This document shows positions 1-6,896 of a DNA stretch of 64,000 bases, one piece after another. The translations under genes and the position numbers were made by a program. Within the stretch, counting starts at the first letter, position 1; every line of letters begins with the position of its first letter. The notes beneath the pieces were generated by a model, which was not told the DNA's origin, did not search any database, and was given only the letters and a program-made list of their open reading frames with translations. This stretch comes from Thiotrichaceae bacterium (GTDB lineage: Bacteria > Pseudomonadota > Gammaproteobacteria > Beggiatoales > Beggiatoaceae): assembly GCA_011391085.1 (NCBI GenBank), contig JAABRD010000004.1, positions 62,001 to 126,000 on the forward strand, read 5' to 3'.

Positions 1-1
1 G

Positions 2-1147
2 GCATTGATCGATGGTGGTAAAATTAGCTTTGGAATAGTTAACTATAACACTACCATCAAATCAACTTCGCTAGTTAATGATTCAGACTGGCATTTGATT
101 GTTGGTACTAGAAACCAAAATAGTGGTGTTTTTCAACTGTATGTGGATGGTGCCTTACAAGCCACAGGGGAAGGTAGTAAAAACTTGCTACAAGCGGCCC
201 CATGGATTGGAGTTGGCAACAATCCTTGCGATGTATCAGCGAATCGACGGTGGTTTGATGGTGTGATAGATGATGTACGTATTTACAATCGTACTCTTTC
301 GGATGAGGAAATTCAGCAACTGTCTCCAGTTAACGATACTTCTATCACCCAATCCACTTACCTGGGCTGTTTCAGAGATAATGATAAAGCTGATCTTTGG
401 GGCACGAATGGTCGTGATTTGTCAGGGCTGATTTTGGTGGACGATAATATGACCACAGAACTTTGTATAGCTTCTTGTCAAGGTTTTACTTATGCTGCCA
501 CACAATATAGTAAAGCATGTTTCTGTGGAAACAGTTATGGCAAATATGGCACAGCCAGCAATTGTGATATGCCTTGTCCAGGTAACTCTGGACAAATATG
601 TGGAGGAGGTTGGGCAAATAGTGTTTATGTAGTCAAGACTAGCCCTGCACTCAAGTTTCCTGAACCAACAGTTTTTCCTTGTCCATGTCCATCACTTGGA
701 CCAGCCCGCGCTACTGATACTAACGGTAAATCGGTTATCACTTCGACCAAACATGAAGCCGGCATTTCCGTCAACAACCAACCACCCGTCATCCAGGTCA
801 TACAAAACTTATCTGACACGGTGAACGTTGCAGGCGACATCATTGTGGACCCAGTGGATGTCGGCCAACCGGTGGACATTTTCGTCTATGCGGCAGCCAC
901 CTTCCCAGGTCTCAGTGCGGTCTCCTACTACATGTTAGGCCCCGGCTTAACTATCTTGCCTTGGAACCAACAACCAGCTAGTTTAGTGGCCTTCTCCAAT
1001 GGAACGTTGGGAGTGGTGCAAACGGTGCAAATGTACAGTGGCACCTTTTTCTACCCAGGAACGCTGAAAGTCTATTTTGGCTACCGCTTACCTAACGGAA
1101 TAGTGGTGACTAGCAACACACCGATTGATATTTCGATAGAACCGTAA
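2..1147 (+). CDS. LamG/WSC-domain extracellular protein (5' end outside window)
   Basis: The frame is open to the left edge, so only the C-terminal part is present. Residues ~1-105 look like a LamG/concanavalin A-like fold (WHLIVGTRNQ, GVIDDVRIYNRTLSDEEI). Residues ~118-212 form a WSC domain, a Cys-rich carbohydrate-binding module starting YLGCFRDN and including CFCGNSYG and CGGGW. The last ~140 residues are an unrecognised beta-rich region. No membrane anchor or catalytic motif is visible. A secreted or surface sugar-binding role is inferred from the two domain types. Two T-rich hairpins follow the stop and may terminate transcription. Confidence 0.75.
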   Translation, partial: ALIDGGKISFGIVNYNTTIKSTSLVNDSDWHLIVGTRNQNSGVFQLYVDGALQATGEGSKNLLQAAPWIGVGNNPCDVSANRRWFDGVIDDVRIYNRTLSDEEIQQLSPVNDTSITQSTYLGCFRDNDKADLWGTNGRDLSGLILVDDNMTTELCIASCQGFTYAATQYSKACFCGNSYGKYGTASNCDMPCPGNSGQICGGGWANSVYVVKTSPALKFPEPTVFPCPCPSLGPARATDTNGKSVITSTKHEAGISVNNQPPVIQVIQNLSDTVNVAGDIIVDPVDVGQPVDIFVYAAATFPGLSAVSYYMLGPGLTILPWNQQPASLVAFSNGTLGVVQTVQMYSGTFFYPGTLKVYFGYRLPNGIVVTSNTPIDISIEP

Positions 1148-1154
1148 GGGGAAC

Positions 1155-1238
1155 GAAAAACCGAGTTTTTTCAAAAACTCGGTTTTTTTGGGCTGGACGG
1201 GAACGAAAAACCGAGTTTTTGAAAAAACTCGGTTTTTT
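1155..1238. repeat. Pair of AAACCGAG hairpins, terminator-like
   Basis: Two near-identical perfect inverted repeats (1155-1189 and 1205-1238) have arms AAAAACCGAGTTTTT and AAAAACTCGGTTTTT, each ending in a T run. The same hairpin occurs at 1858-1886, 1905-1938, 2940-2973, 4374-4409 and 13626-13656, so it is a dispersed repeat. The T run after the stem would fit intrinsic termination in either direction. Confidence 0.75.
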
Positions 1239-1251
1239 TTTGGTGGAGAAT

Positions 1252-1260
1252 TGATATAAT
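1252..1260 (+). promoter_or_regulatory. Extended -10 promoter box TGATATAAT upstream of YoeB pair 1
   Basis: TGATATAAT lies 14 bp after the second hairpin and 48 bp before the antitoxin start. It contains a perfect TATAAT and an extended TGN. No clear -35 is present; the hairpin T run occupies that position. The same box recurs at 2985, 4421, 4632 and 20883, with a variant at 1952. Confidence 0.5.
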
Positions 1261-1307
1261 AATGATTGAAGAACCTCTCCCCCCTGTTCAACTAAGAGGA
1301 TAAAACC

Positions 1308-1541
1308 ATGAACTTACTCCCCCCTCTCCCCCTTCACCCTTCCTTCTTCAATCCGTTGGAAAGATACTCGGAAGACGAATGGGAACAACTCGATCCTGAC
1401 TGGCGAAGTGAATTGGAAACGTTGTATGTGCTAAACAATCCAGTTCTGCGTGAGAAAGTGGAAAGAGGACTGGAAAGTTATCGCCAAGGAAAAGGATATA
1501 TTCCTACCACAGAAGAATTGAGATTGATAGAAGATGCGTAA
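1308..1541 (+). CDS. Antitoxin of a YoeB-type pair (copy 1)
   Basis: This 77-aa acidic protein immediately precedes a YoeB-like toxin and overlaps it by 8 bp, the usual arrangement of a co-translated type II toxin-antitoxin operon. An AAGAGG ribosome site precedes the ATG. The N-terminal ~50 residues (PLPLHPSFFNPLERYS, EEWEQLDPDWRSELE-like region) are almost identical to the second antitoxin at 3819. The C-terminal ~27 residues differ, and these would be the toxin-binding part. I do not recognise a Phd/YefM fold with certainty. The antitoxin role is inferred from position and size. Confidence 0.7.
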   Translation: MNLLPPLPLHPSFFNPLERYSEDEWEQLDPDWRSELETLYVLNNPVLREKVERGLESYRQGKGYIPTTEELRLIEDA

Positions 1542-1806
1542 CCTAAGTTTTGAAGGTGATTCCTGGGAAGATTACGAAACTCTAAGAATACAGGATAAAA
1601 AACTCCATCAAAAGCTTTGTACCATGTTGCGAGAAATGCGACGTAGCCAAGACCCCTCGAAAGGAACAGGACACCCTGAACCGCTGAAACATCGCTACCC
1701 AAGTTGCTATTCTCGACACTTGTCAAAGAAAGACCGGTTAATCTATCGATTTGACCAGGACTGTCTTTATATCATTTCGATTGGCGGACATTATGGAGAT
1801 AAATAG
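1534..1806 (+). CDS. YoeB/Txe-family mRNA interferase toxin (copy 1)
   Basis: This 90-aa protein aligns by eye with E. coli YoeB. It has the SWEDYETL start, GTGHPEPLKH (Glu equivalent to E46), DRLIYRF (Arg equivalent to R65) and a C-terminal GGHYGDK (His equivalent to H83). YoeB toxins cleave mRNA on the ribosome and are neutralised by their antitoxin. The catalytic residues are all present, so it may be active. From 1641 onward the DNA is nearly identical to the toxin at 4059, including the sequence beyond the stop up to the hairpin, whereas the first ~36 codons differ. Confidence 0.85.
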   Translation: MRNLSFEGDSWEDYETLRIQDKKLHQKLCTMLREMRRSQDPSKGTGHPEPLKHRYPSCYSRHLSKKDRLIYRFDQDCLYIISIGGHYGDK

Positions 1807-1857
1807 CTGGCGTTATCTTCATTTCAGGATAGAACAATGAGGCGATGGAAATTGAAG

Positions 1858-1938
1858 AAACCGAGTTTTTGAAAAAACTCGGTTTTTGGGGGCTGGGCGG
1901 GAACGAAAAACCGAGTTTTTGAAAAAATTCGGTTTTTT
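1858..1938. repeat. Pair of AAACCGAG hairpins after YoeB pair 1
   Basis: Two hairpins, 1858-1886 and 1905-1938, are of the same family as at 1155. They end the YoeB cassette and precede the next promoter-like box. Confidence 0.7.
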
Positions 1939-1951
1939 TGAAGGGACGATA

Positions 1952-1960
1952 TGATAGAAT
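1952..1960 (+). promoter_or_regulatory. Variant extended -10 box TGATAGAAT
   Basis: TGATAGAAT lies 14 bp after a hairpin, the same layout as TGATATAAT at 1252. It could drive the antitoxin/PIN pair starting at 2093, though the 133-bp leader contains another palindrome. Confidence 0.35.
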
Positions 1961-1993
1961 GATTATTGGTAGTGATGCACAAGGTAGTGGTTT

Positions 1994-2026
1994 AAACCTG
2001 ACAGGTCTCGCAGACCTGTCAGGTTT
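1994..2026. repeat. Palindrome AAACCTGACAGGTCT...
   Basis: A 33-bp near-perfect palindrome has the core CCTGACAGGTCTCG. A sister copy of its core lies inside the coding sequence of the restriction enzyme at 42601-42630, so this is a mobile or dispersed palindrome family. Confidence 0.7.
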
Positions 2027-2092
2027 GAGAACCGTCATCACTACCTGATTATTCAACTTTAAATACTTCACTTCCAAAATTATTTTTCTCAA

Positions 2093-2386
2093 ATGAACAT
2101 TCAATATGTCACAGACCCTCAAGGGAATCCTATCAGTGTCATGTTACCCATTCAATTCTGGCTACAAATTGCTAAAAGGCTAATGATTGATAAGCCCCAA
2201 CATGACCGTGAGGATAGCATTCCAACACCCCAAGACATGCTAGAAAAAGCTTTGCAACGTTTTTATGCCTTACCAGTCTCACAATTGGGCAACGTACCTG
2301 AAACGCCTTCGGCTTATCAAGGTCGAGTATTATCTTTAGAAGAAATGGAAGAAGCCATCCAAGCGCATATTAGTCAATCACTATGA
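2093..2386 (+). CDS. Antitoxin partner of PIN toxin (pair 2)
   Basis: This 97-aa protein precedes a PIN-domain toxin and overlaps it by 4 bp. The N-terminus (MNIQYVTDPQGNPISVMLPI) resembles the short beta-strand dimer-binding start of Phd/YefM-like or 'DUF' antitoxins that read a ligand phrase about the partner. The C-terminal region (SLEEMEEAIQ) is an acidic helix suited to toxin binding. No specific family can be named with confidence. Function is inferred from context. Confidence 0.65.
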   Translation: MNIQYVTDPQGNPISVMLPIQFWLQIAKRLMIDKPQHDREDSIPTPQDMLEKALQRFYALPVSQLGNVPETPSAYQGRVLSLEEMEEAIQAHISQSL

Positions 2387-2790
2387 TGGTAATAGACACC
2401 AACATTTTAGTACGTTACTTAGTCAAGGACGATAAACCACAGGAACGGCTTGCTACACAGTTTCTTCGTGAACATCCGTGTCTTATTTTAAAGACCGTGT
2501 TATTAGAAGTCGTCTGGGTACTCAGTTCAAAGACTGGTTATAATCTGCCGCGTGAAACCGTGGTTTCAAAAATCAGGCATTTGTTGCGTTTACCTAATGT
2601 CACTATGGAGGACTTAGCCAATGTCGTTTTAGCTTTAGAATGGTATGAAGAAGGAATGGATTTTGCCGATGCGTTGCACTTGTCTTCCAGTTTGAATGCC
2701 AGTGGTTTTGCAACTTTTGATGGAAAAGTTGCTAAGAAAGCCACCTTATTAAATATTCATCATCCGGTTATTTTGTTATCAACCGAGTGA
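2383..2790 (+). CDS. VapC-type PIN-domain ribonuclease toxin (pair 2)
   Basis: This 135-aa PIN domain has the four conserved acidic positions: VIDTNILVRYL (Asp near residue 5), a central Glu in VLLEVVWVL, DFADALHL and a late Asp in FATFDGK. PIN toxins of the VapC family are Mg-dependent RNases acting on tRNA or rRNA. The start overlaps the antitoxin stop (ATGATGG), giving translational coupling. A truncated copy of its 3' end lies at 4494-4586. Confidence 0.85.
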   Translation: MMVIDTNILVRYLVKDDKPQERLATQFLREHPCLILKTVLLEVVWVLSSKTGYNLPRETVVSKIRHLLRLPNVTMEDLANVVLALEWYEEGMDFADALHLSSSLNASGFATFDGKVAKKATLLNIHHPVILLSTE

Positions 2791-2939
2791 GAAACAAAAA
2801 ACTAGCGTGTGTGCAATACTCCTTTTCGTGCATGAAACCGCTGAAACGTTGAAGTAGTTCGCCAGTGAGGGAATGGCACTCAGTTAAACAACGGGGTATT
2901 TTCACCGGCTAAAGCCTCTACTCCAACAGTCCAATTGAA

Positions 2940-2973
2940 GAAACCGAGTTTTTGAAAAAACTCGTTTTTTTTT
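2940..2973. repeat. AAACCGAG hairpin after PIN pair 2
   Basis: One copy of the terminator-like hairpin with a long T run. It lies 150 bp downstream of the PIN toxin stop and 12 bp before a TGATATAAT box. The 2791-2940 stretch between shows no gene. Confidence 0.7.
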
Positions 2974-2984
2974 GAATGACCATC

Positions 2985-2993
2985 TGATATAAT
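2985..2993 (+). promoter_or_regulatory. Extended -10 box TGATATAAT upstream of VapBC pair 3
   Basis: The same TGATATAAT box follows the hairpin by 12 bp and lies 43 bp before the antitoxin ATG at 3036. Confidence 0.5.
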
Positions 2994-3035
2994 ATTCTCA
3001 AAATCTTCTACTCATCACCCCAAAGAGAAAATTCG

Positions 3036-3287
3036 ATGACGACACTCACTCTTTCCCCCGGCGGACAACTCACTCTCCCGCCAGACGTATTACAACAAAC
3101 TACTTGGAAACACGCCGATAAATTAGTGATGCTTTGCTTAGGTGATGTTTTGGTGTTACGGCCGGCCCTGTCCTCCAAAACGGCTGACATTTCTGATTTA
3201 GCAGGCTTTTTCAAACGGCAGAGTCTCCCACTCACCACCGAAGAACTATGTCAGCCGGTGGAGTTAACTGAGGAACCTGCGTTATGA
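3036..3287 (+). CDS. AbrB/MazE-like VapB antitoxin (pair 3)
   Basis: This 83-aa protein begins MTTLTLSPGGQLTLPPDVL, the swapped-hairpin AbrB/SpoVT DNA-binding start (strand-G-Q-L-TLP-strand). A toxin-binding tail follows. It overlaps the PIN toxin by 4 bp (ATGA). Family knowledge predicts a dimeric autorepressor that binds the operon promoter and masks the toxin. Confidence 0.8.
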   Translation: MTTLTLSPGGQLTLPPDVLQQTTWKHADKLVMLCLGDVLVLRPALSSKTADISDLAGFFKRQSLPLTTEELCQPVELTEEPAL

Positions 3288-3676
3288 TAGTTGCGGTTGA
3301 TACCAATATTATGATTCGCCTGGCCGTGCAAGATGATGAGGTGCATTACAAAAAAGTCTTGGCTTTGTTAAGAGAACATGATTTCTATATCAGTAAAACC
3401 GTTCAACTCGAAATGGAATGGGTGTTGCGTTCTCGTTATAAGCAATCTCGCCAAAACATAGCTGATTTCTTCACCTTGTTATTACAAAAAACTAAAATCA
3501 TTTGTGAAAACGAGGATGAACTCATGAATGCAATTAGCTGGTATCGTTTGGGTGCTGATTTTGCCGACGCTATGCACTTAGCGACTATCAAAGACAGAAG
3601 GTTTTATACCTTTGATGCGAGTTTTTGTAAACAGGCTATCAGGGAAGGATTTGCACCACCAATTAATATTTTGTAA
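3284..3676 (+). CDS. VapC-type PIN-domain ribonuclease toxin (pair 3)
   Basis: This 130-aa PIN domain has AVDTNIMIRLA, the Glu of QLEMEWVL, DFADAMHL and FYTFDASF, giving a complete acidic set. It shares fold and length with the toxin at 2383 but is clearly diverged, so it is not a recent duplicate. Co-translated with the AbrB-type antitoxin. Confidence 0.87.
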   Translation: MIVAVDTNIMIRLAVQDDEVHYKKVLALLREHDFYISKTVQLEMEWVLRSRYKQSRQNIADFFTLLLQKTKIICENEDELMNAISWYRLGADFADAMHLATIKDRRFYTFDASFCKQAIREGFAPPINIL

Positions 3677-3818
3677 TCAATGAACCTAATTATCGCGGGA
3701 CTAGAGGCTTTCGCCGGTGGAAGGTTGGCATACCACCGAAGAAAAGGATAACTTGACACTGGTTTTCACCCATAATCTCGCCGTACCTTACATTCAACTT
3801 TTCAATGAGGATAGCACT

Positions 3819-4052
3819 ATGAACCCACTCCCCCCCCTCCCCCTTCACCCTTCCTTTTTCAATCCGTTGGAAAGATACTCGGAAGCCGAATGGGAACAAC
3901 TCGATCCCGACTGGCGAAGTGAATTGGAAACGTTGTATGTGCTAAACAATCCAGTTCTGCGTGAGAAAACCGACAGAGGTTTGGAAGCTTTTTACCGCGG
4001 CGAATTCTTTGAAGTGACGCCTCAACAACTGGGAATCGATTTGGATGAATGA
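3819..4052 (+). CDS. Antitoxin of a YoeB-type pair (copy 2)
   Basis: The ATG at 3819 gives a 77-aa protein that aligns from its first residue with the antitoxin at 1308. An upstream in-frame start at 3717 would add 34 unrelated residues and is rejected. The first ~50 residues are nearly identical to copy 1. The tail after VLREK differs (TDRGLEAFYRGEFFEVTPQQ). It ends 6 bp before its toxin rather than overlapping it as copy 1 does. Confidence 0.7.
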   Translation: MNPLPPLPLHPSFFNPLERYSEAEWEQLDPDWRSELETLYVLNNPVLREKTDRGLEAFYRGEFFEVTPQQLGIDLDE

Positions 4053-4058
4053 AATGTT

Positions 4059-4331
4059 ATGAGGTCATTATTGTTTACTCAGGATGCTTGGCGTGATTAT
4101 GTGCAAGTGACTGCGGCAGACCGCAAACTACAGAAAAAATTCAATGATATTATTGAAGAAATGTTACGTAGCCAAGACCCCTCGAAAGGAACAGGACACC
4201 CTGAACCGCTGAAACATCGCTACCCAAGTTGCTATTCTCGACACTTGTCAAAAAAAGACCGGTTAATTTATCGATTTGACCAGGATTGTCTTTATATCAT
4301 TTCGATTGGCGGACATTATGGGGATAAATAG
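4059..4331 (+). CDS. YoeB/Txe-family mRNA interferase toxin (copy 2)
   Basis: This 90-aa protein carries the same catalytic set as copy 1 (GHPEPLKH, DRLIYRF, GGHYGDK). The last ~54 residues are identical to copy 1, and the N-terminal ~36 residues (LLFTQDAWRDYVQVTAADRK) are different. The DNA match with copy 1 resumes at 4166 and continues past the stop to the hairpin, so the pair was duplicated as a cassette and its middle was later replaced or diverged. Confidence 0.85.
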   Translation: MRSLLFTQDAWRDYVQVTAADRKLQKKFNDIIEEMLRSQDPSKGTGHPEPLKHRYPSCYSRHLSKKDRLIYRFDQDCLYIISIGGHYGDK

Positions 4332-4373
4332 CTGGCTTCATCTCAGGATAGAACCATAAGGCGAGGAAAATTG

Positions 4374-4409
4374 AAAAAACCGAGTTTTTTCAAAAACTCG
4401 GTTTTTTTT
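4374..4409. repeat. AAACCGAG hairpin after YoeB pair 2
   Basis: A terminator-like hairpin with T run, 43 bp after the toxin stop, of the same family as at 1155. Confidence 0.7.
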
Positions 4410-4420
4410 GGTTGATGAGT

Positions 4421-4429
4421 TGATATAAT
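4421..4429 (+). promoter_or_regulatory. Extended -10 box TGATATAAT, now driving only a VapC remnant
   Basis: This TGATATAAT lies 12 bp after the hairpin. The cassette behind it contains only the short remnant at 4494, so this promoter appears to have lost its pair. Confidence 0.45.
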
Positions 4430-4493
4430 AGTTACCGAACCTTGAACACTTCAACACCACCACCATTTTTATTCCTTTACTTAGAAGAAAAAT

Positions 4494-4586
4494 ATGTCCG
4501 TTACTGAAAAGTTTGATGGAAAAGTGGCTAAGAAAGCCACTTTGTTAAATATTCATCACCCGGTTATTTTGTTATCAAAAGCGTAG
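4494..4586 (+). pseudogene. VapC 3'-end remnant with a captured start codon
   Basis: A 30-codon ORF starts ATGTCCGTTACT and continues with KFDGKVAKKATLLNIHHPV. From KFDGK on it matches the last ~24 residues of the PIN toxin at 2383. The antitoxin and the catalytic N-terminus are gone. It is therefore a deletion remnant of a VapBC cassette, unlikely to encode an active RNase. Confidence 0.75.
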
Positions 4587-4613
4587 TTTTGTGCGTGACA
4601 AAGCTACGCTTTT
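4580..4613 (+). terminator. Intrinsic terminator after VapC remnant
   Basis: The stem AAGCGTAG/CTACGCTT is followed by a T run. The left arm includes the last codons of the remnant. Confidence 0.65.
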
Positions 4614-4631
4614 TCCTCCTGGAGAATTCTA

Positions 4632-4640
4632 TGATATAAT
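4632..4640 (+). promoter_or_regulatory. Extended -10 box TGATATAAT upstream of PHP gene
   Basis: A perfect TGATATAAT lies 35 bp before the PHP ATG and 19 bp after a terminator. It suggests that the PHP gene has its own promoter of the same kind as the toxin cassettes. Confidence 0.5.
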
Positions 4641-4674
4641 GGGTTGAAGATATAAACACAGGAATCTTTCAATA

Positions 4675-5361
4675 ATGACTCGATTAAGATGTGATTTTCA
4701 TATTCATACAACGAATAGTGATGGGACGTGTTCTATTCAAGAAGTGTTGCAATTATACGCCCGGCAACGGTTTGATGTGATTGCTATCACTGACCATGCG
4801 GTAGAACAAGCGTCGTTACGAGAATTTGCATTGCAAGGGGGGCCGCAGACGGTGACTCAGGAAACGTTTGCTGACTATTTGCATTTGTTGGAAAAGGCTA
4901 AAAAAGAGGCACGAGAGAGGTATGATTTACATTTAATTCCTGGAATAGAGGTGACCAATAATACGAAAGAATACCATATCTTGGCGTTAGATGTGAAAGA
5001 ATGGATTGACCCCGATTGGTCGGTACCTGAGATTGTGGCAGAGATTCATCGGCAAGGGGCAATTGCGGTGGCTTGTCATCCTGCTAAGAAAGAGGGGGAG
5101 GTGTTACAAGGGCCGTTTCGGCATTTGTATGAGAATCGGGAGAAATACCGAACGTTGTTTGATGCATGGGAAGTGGCCAATCGTTATCATTTGTTTCCGT
5201 CAATCGGCTTGCTGAAAGTGCCCTTTTTGGCTAATTCAGATTTGCATCGTCCGAACCATATTTTTTCATGGAAGACGTTATTGACGGCTGAGAAGTTTAA
5301 TATGGCTTCGGTGAAACAGGCAATCTGCAAGGGGGAACGGGCGATTTTTTGGCATGGGTGA
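4675..5361 (+). CDS. PHP-domain metal-dependent phosphoesterase
   Basis: This 228-aa protein has the PHP signature. Metal ligands sit in DFHIHTTNSDGT near the N-terminus, AITDHAV follows, then a Glu in LIPGIEVTN, ACHPAK and ANSDLHR near the C-terminus. The family includes histidinol phosphatase, RNase AM-type 5'-3' exonucleases and polymerase-associated PHP domains. Its substrate cannot be told from sequence. It stands alone, with its own promoter-like box upstream and a perfect palindrome directly after the stop. Confidence 0.85.
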   Translation: MTRLRCDFHIHTTNSDGTCSIQEVLQLYARQRFDVIAITDHAVEQASLREFALQGGPQTVTQETFADYLHLLEKAKKEARERYDLHLIPGIEVTNNTKEYHILALDVKEWIDPDWSVPEIVAEIHRQGAIAVACHPAKKEGEVLQGPFRHLYENREKYRTLFDAWEVANRYHLFPSIGLLKVPFLANSDLHRPNHIFSWKTLLTAEKFNMASVKQAICKGERAIFWHG

Positions 5362-5362
5362 A

Positions 5363-5388
5363 GGAGTCCAAAACAGGTTTTGGACTCC
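5363..5388. repeat. GGAGTCCAAAAC palindrome, possible terminator
   Basis: A perfect 26-bp palindrome starts 2 bp after the PHP stop. Related GGAGTCCAA palindromes are at 37686-37741, 41601-41626 and 62130-62152, so it is a repeat family placed at gene ends. Confidence 0.6.
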
Positions 5389-5418
5389 GTGGTTTTGGAC
5401 GCCGCGGTTCTAAATTTT

Positions 5419-5533
5419 GGTAGTGATGCAATGTGGGTGATATGTTTACCCTCACCCCCGGCCCCTCTCCCTCTGGGAGAGGGGCCGGGGGTGAGGGCAA
5501 CTCCATGAATATCACCCAGATTGCATCACTACC
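5419..5533. mobile_element. R1 MITE-like element
   Basis: The ends GGTAGTGATGCAAT and ATTGCATCACTACC form terminal inverted repeats of ~25 bp around a GC-rich core hairpin (CCTCACCCCCGG/CCGGGGGTGAGG). It is 115 bp long and encodes nothing. Its last base is part of the stop codon of the histidine kinase gene. Sister copies are at 16969, 21838, 35472, 37899, 42013 and 49261, with a core only at 9621. Confidence 0.85.
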
Positions 5534-6654
5534 TAAATTTCCACGACAAAAATGGACCCCTGTGGCTGATTCGTTTTAATAAAAATTCTGCCGCCGTGGG
5601 CATCTACAGCCATTTTACAAAAGGTTAAACCCAGTCCAATTTGTGGTATGCCTTTGCGTTTCATGTCCACCACTTCAAATTTTTCAAACACGCGAGTGCG
5701 ATATTCTTCGGGGATGCCAGGGCCTTCGTCAATGACTTGTAAACATAAATGAGGTTTATCATCAATATGTTTAGCAGGTTCTAAGCGTAACGTCACGGTC
5801 GTATCCCCAGGCGAATATTGCAAGGCATTGGCCAGTAAATTGGCAATCACGCGGCGGAATAAATTGCTGTCTAAGGACATTTCTAAAGGTAGTTCTGGTA
5901 ATTGAAGTTGCAGTTTAATTCCTTTGGAGTGGGCGATAATGCTAAAGTGTTGTTCGGCATCTAGGGCCAGTTGGTTCACATCCACAAGAGACAAACTCAG
6001 TAGCAATTTACTTTGTTCCATCTTGGCCATCATCAGCATGTCGTTGACAAAGGAATCTAAACGTTCAGCGGCCAGACGTATCATTTCCAGATGTTTCAGC
6101 AATTCAGGGTCCGTAATTTTATCTTGCATCAAAGTCGCATGTAGCAACACGGAAACAATGGGACTGGACATGTCATGGACAATCATACTTGACAGTTCCT
6201 CGCGCATTCGTAGCGTCGCTTGAAGTTCATCATATTGTTTCTTAATGCGTAACATGGAACGCACCCGCACTTGCAATTCTAATTTACTCACGGGTTTTTG
6301 TAAAAAGTCCACGGCACCTGCTTCTAAGCCTTTGGCTAAGACTTTTTTGCCATCCATGACAGTCACGAGAATAATTGGAATATGTTGAAATTGGCCTTGT
6401 GCCTTGATGCGTCGACACACTTCAAAGCCATCCATTTCTGGCATAATGACATCGAGGATAATGAGGTCGGGAGAAAGAATGGGCAATTTTTCTAATAATT
6501 CCTTACCATTAGCCAGCGAGACGAGTTCATACTCGTGATTGGCTAACATGGATTCAATTTGCATTCTCATGCTTTGTTCATCGTCAACAATTAAGATTTT
6601 GCTACGCGGTGTCATGTTTAAAGAGGATTCTCTGGATTTTTCAATATTGTACAT
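5533..6654 (-). CDS. Response regulator-histidine kinase hybrid (REC-HisKA-HATPase)
   Basis: In this 373-aa protein residues ~18-135 are a receiver domain with DD at 24-25, phospho-acceptor D68 and K120. HisKA follows with H160 in MIVHDMSSP. A HATPase domain ends the protein (NLLANALQYS, DEGPGIP, GLGLTFCK). An N-terminal receiver feeding directly into a kinase, with no membrane segment, means a cytoplasmic phosphorelay node driven by another kinase. M14 (start 6615) is an alternative start; neither has a good ribosome site. The stop codon is formed at the junction with the R1 element. Confidence 0.88.
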   Translation of the reverse strand: MYNIEKSRESSLNMTPRSKILIVDDEQSMRMQIESMLANHEYELVSLANGKELLEKLPILSPDLIILDVIMPEMDGFEVCRRIKAQGQFQHIPIILVTVMDGKKVLAKGLEAGAVDFLQKPVSKLELQVRVRSMLRIKKQYDELQATLRMREELSSMIVHDMSSPIVSVLLHATLMQDKITDPELLKHLEMIRLAAERLDSFVNDMLMMAKMEQSKLLLSLSLVDVNQLALDAEQHFSIIAHSKGIKLQLQLPELPLEMSLDSNLFRRVIANLLANALQYSPGDTTVTLRLEPAKHIDDKPHLCLQVIDEGPGIPEEYRTRVFEKFEVVDMKRKGIPQIGLGLTFCKMAVDAHGGRIFIKTNQPQGSIFVVEI

Positions 6655-6896
6655 TTTTTTCTATAGACTCATTATCGTGATTTGCAGGAGGGCAATATAC
6701 CATTTAAATGGGGCAGGATTCTAACACGATATGGGAAATTTTTATCTGTGTTAGTTGTCATTATAGTTGATTTATTTGAAACTTGATAAGTCATGGAATT
6801 GATGAGGACTGGCAATCCTTAGAGGATTGCTAGTTCTGATTCCCATGCAATCAGGAAATTCCTTAATCTCTAAATACATCATACACCTCACATACA
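6655..6896. other. Intergenic region with degenerate palindrome
   Basis: There is no gene in this 242-bp gap between the kinase and waaC. 6803-6838 is an imperfect palindrome around GAGGACTGGCAATCC, related to AAGGACTGGCAGTCCT near 47880. Nothing else is recognised. Confidence 0.5.

Noticed and set aside
3717-3818. Longer antitoxin starting at 3717
   Set aside because: The added 34 residues are not found in the sister antitoxin at 1308, whose start aligns with ATG 3819.
1308-4640. Mobile integron cassette array in the strict sense
   Set aside because: The AAACCGAG hairpins lack attC core sites and also occur away from toxin genes (13626). No integrase is seen in the window.
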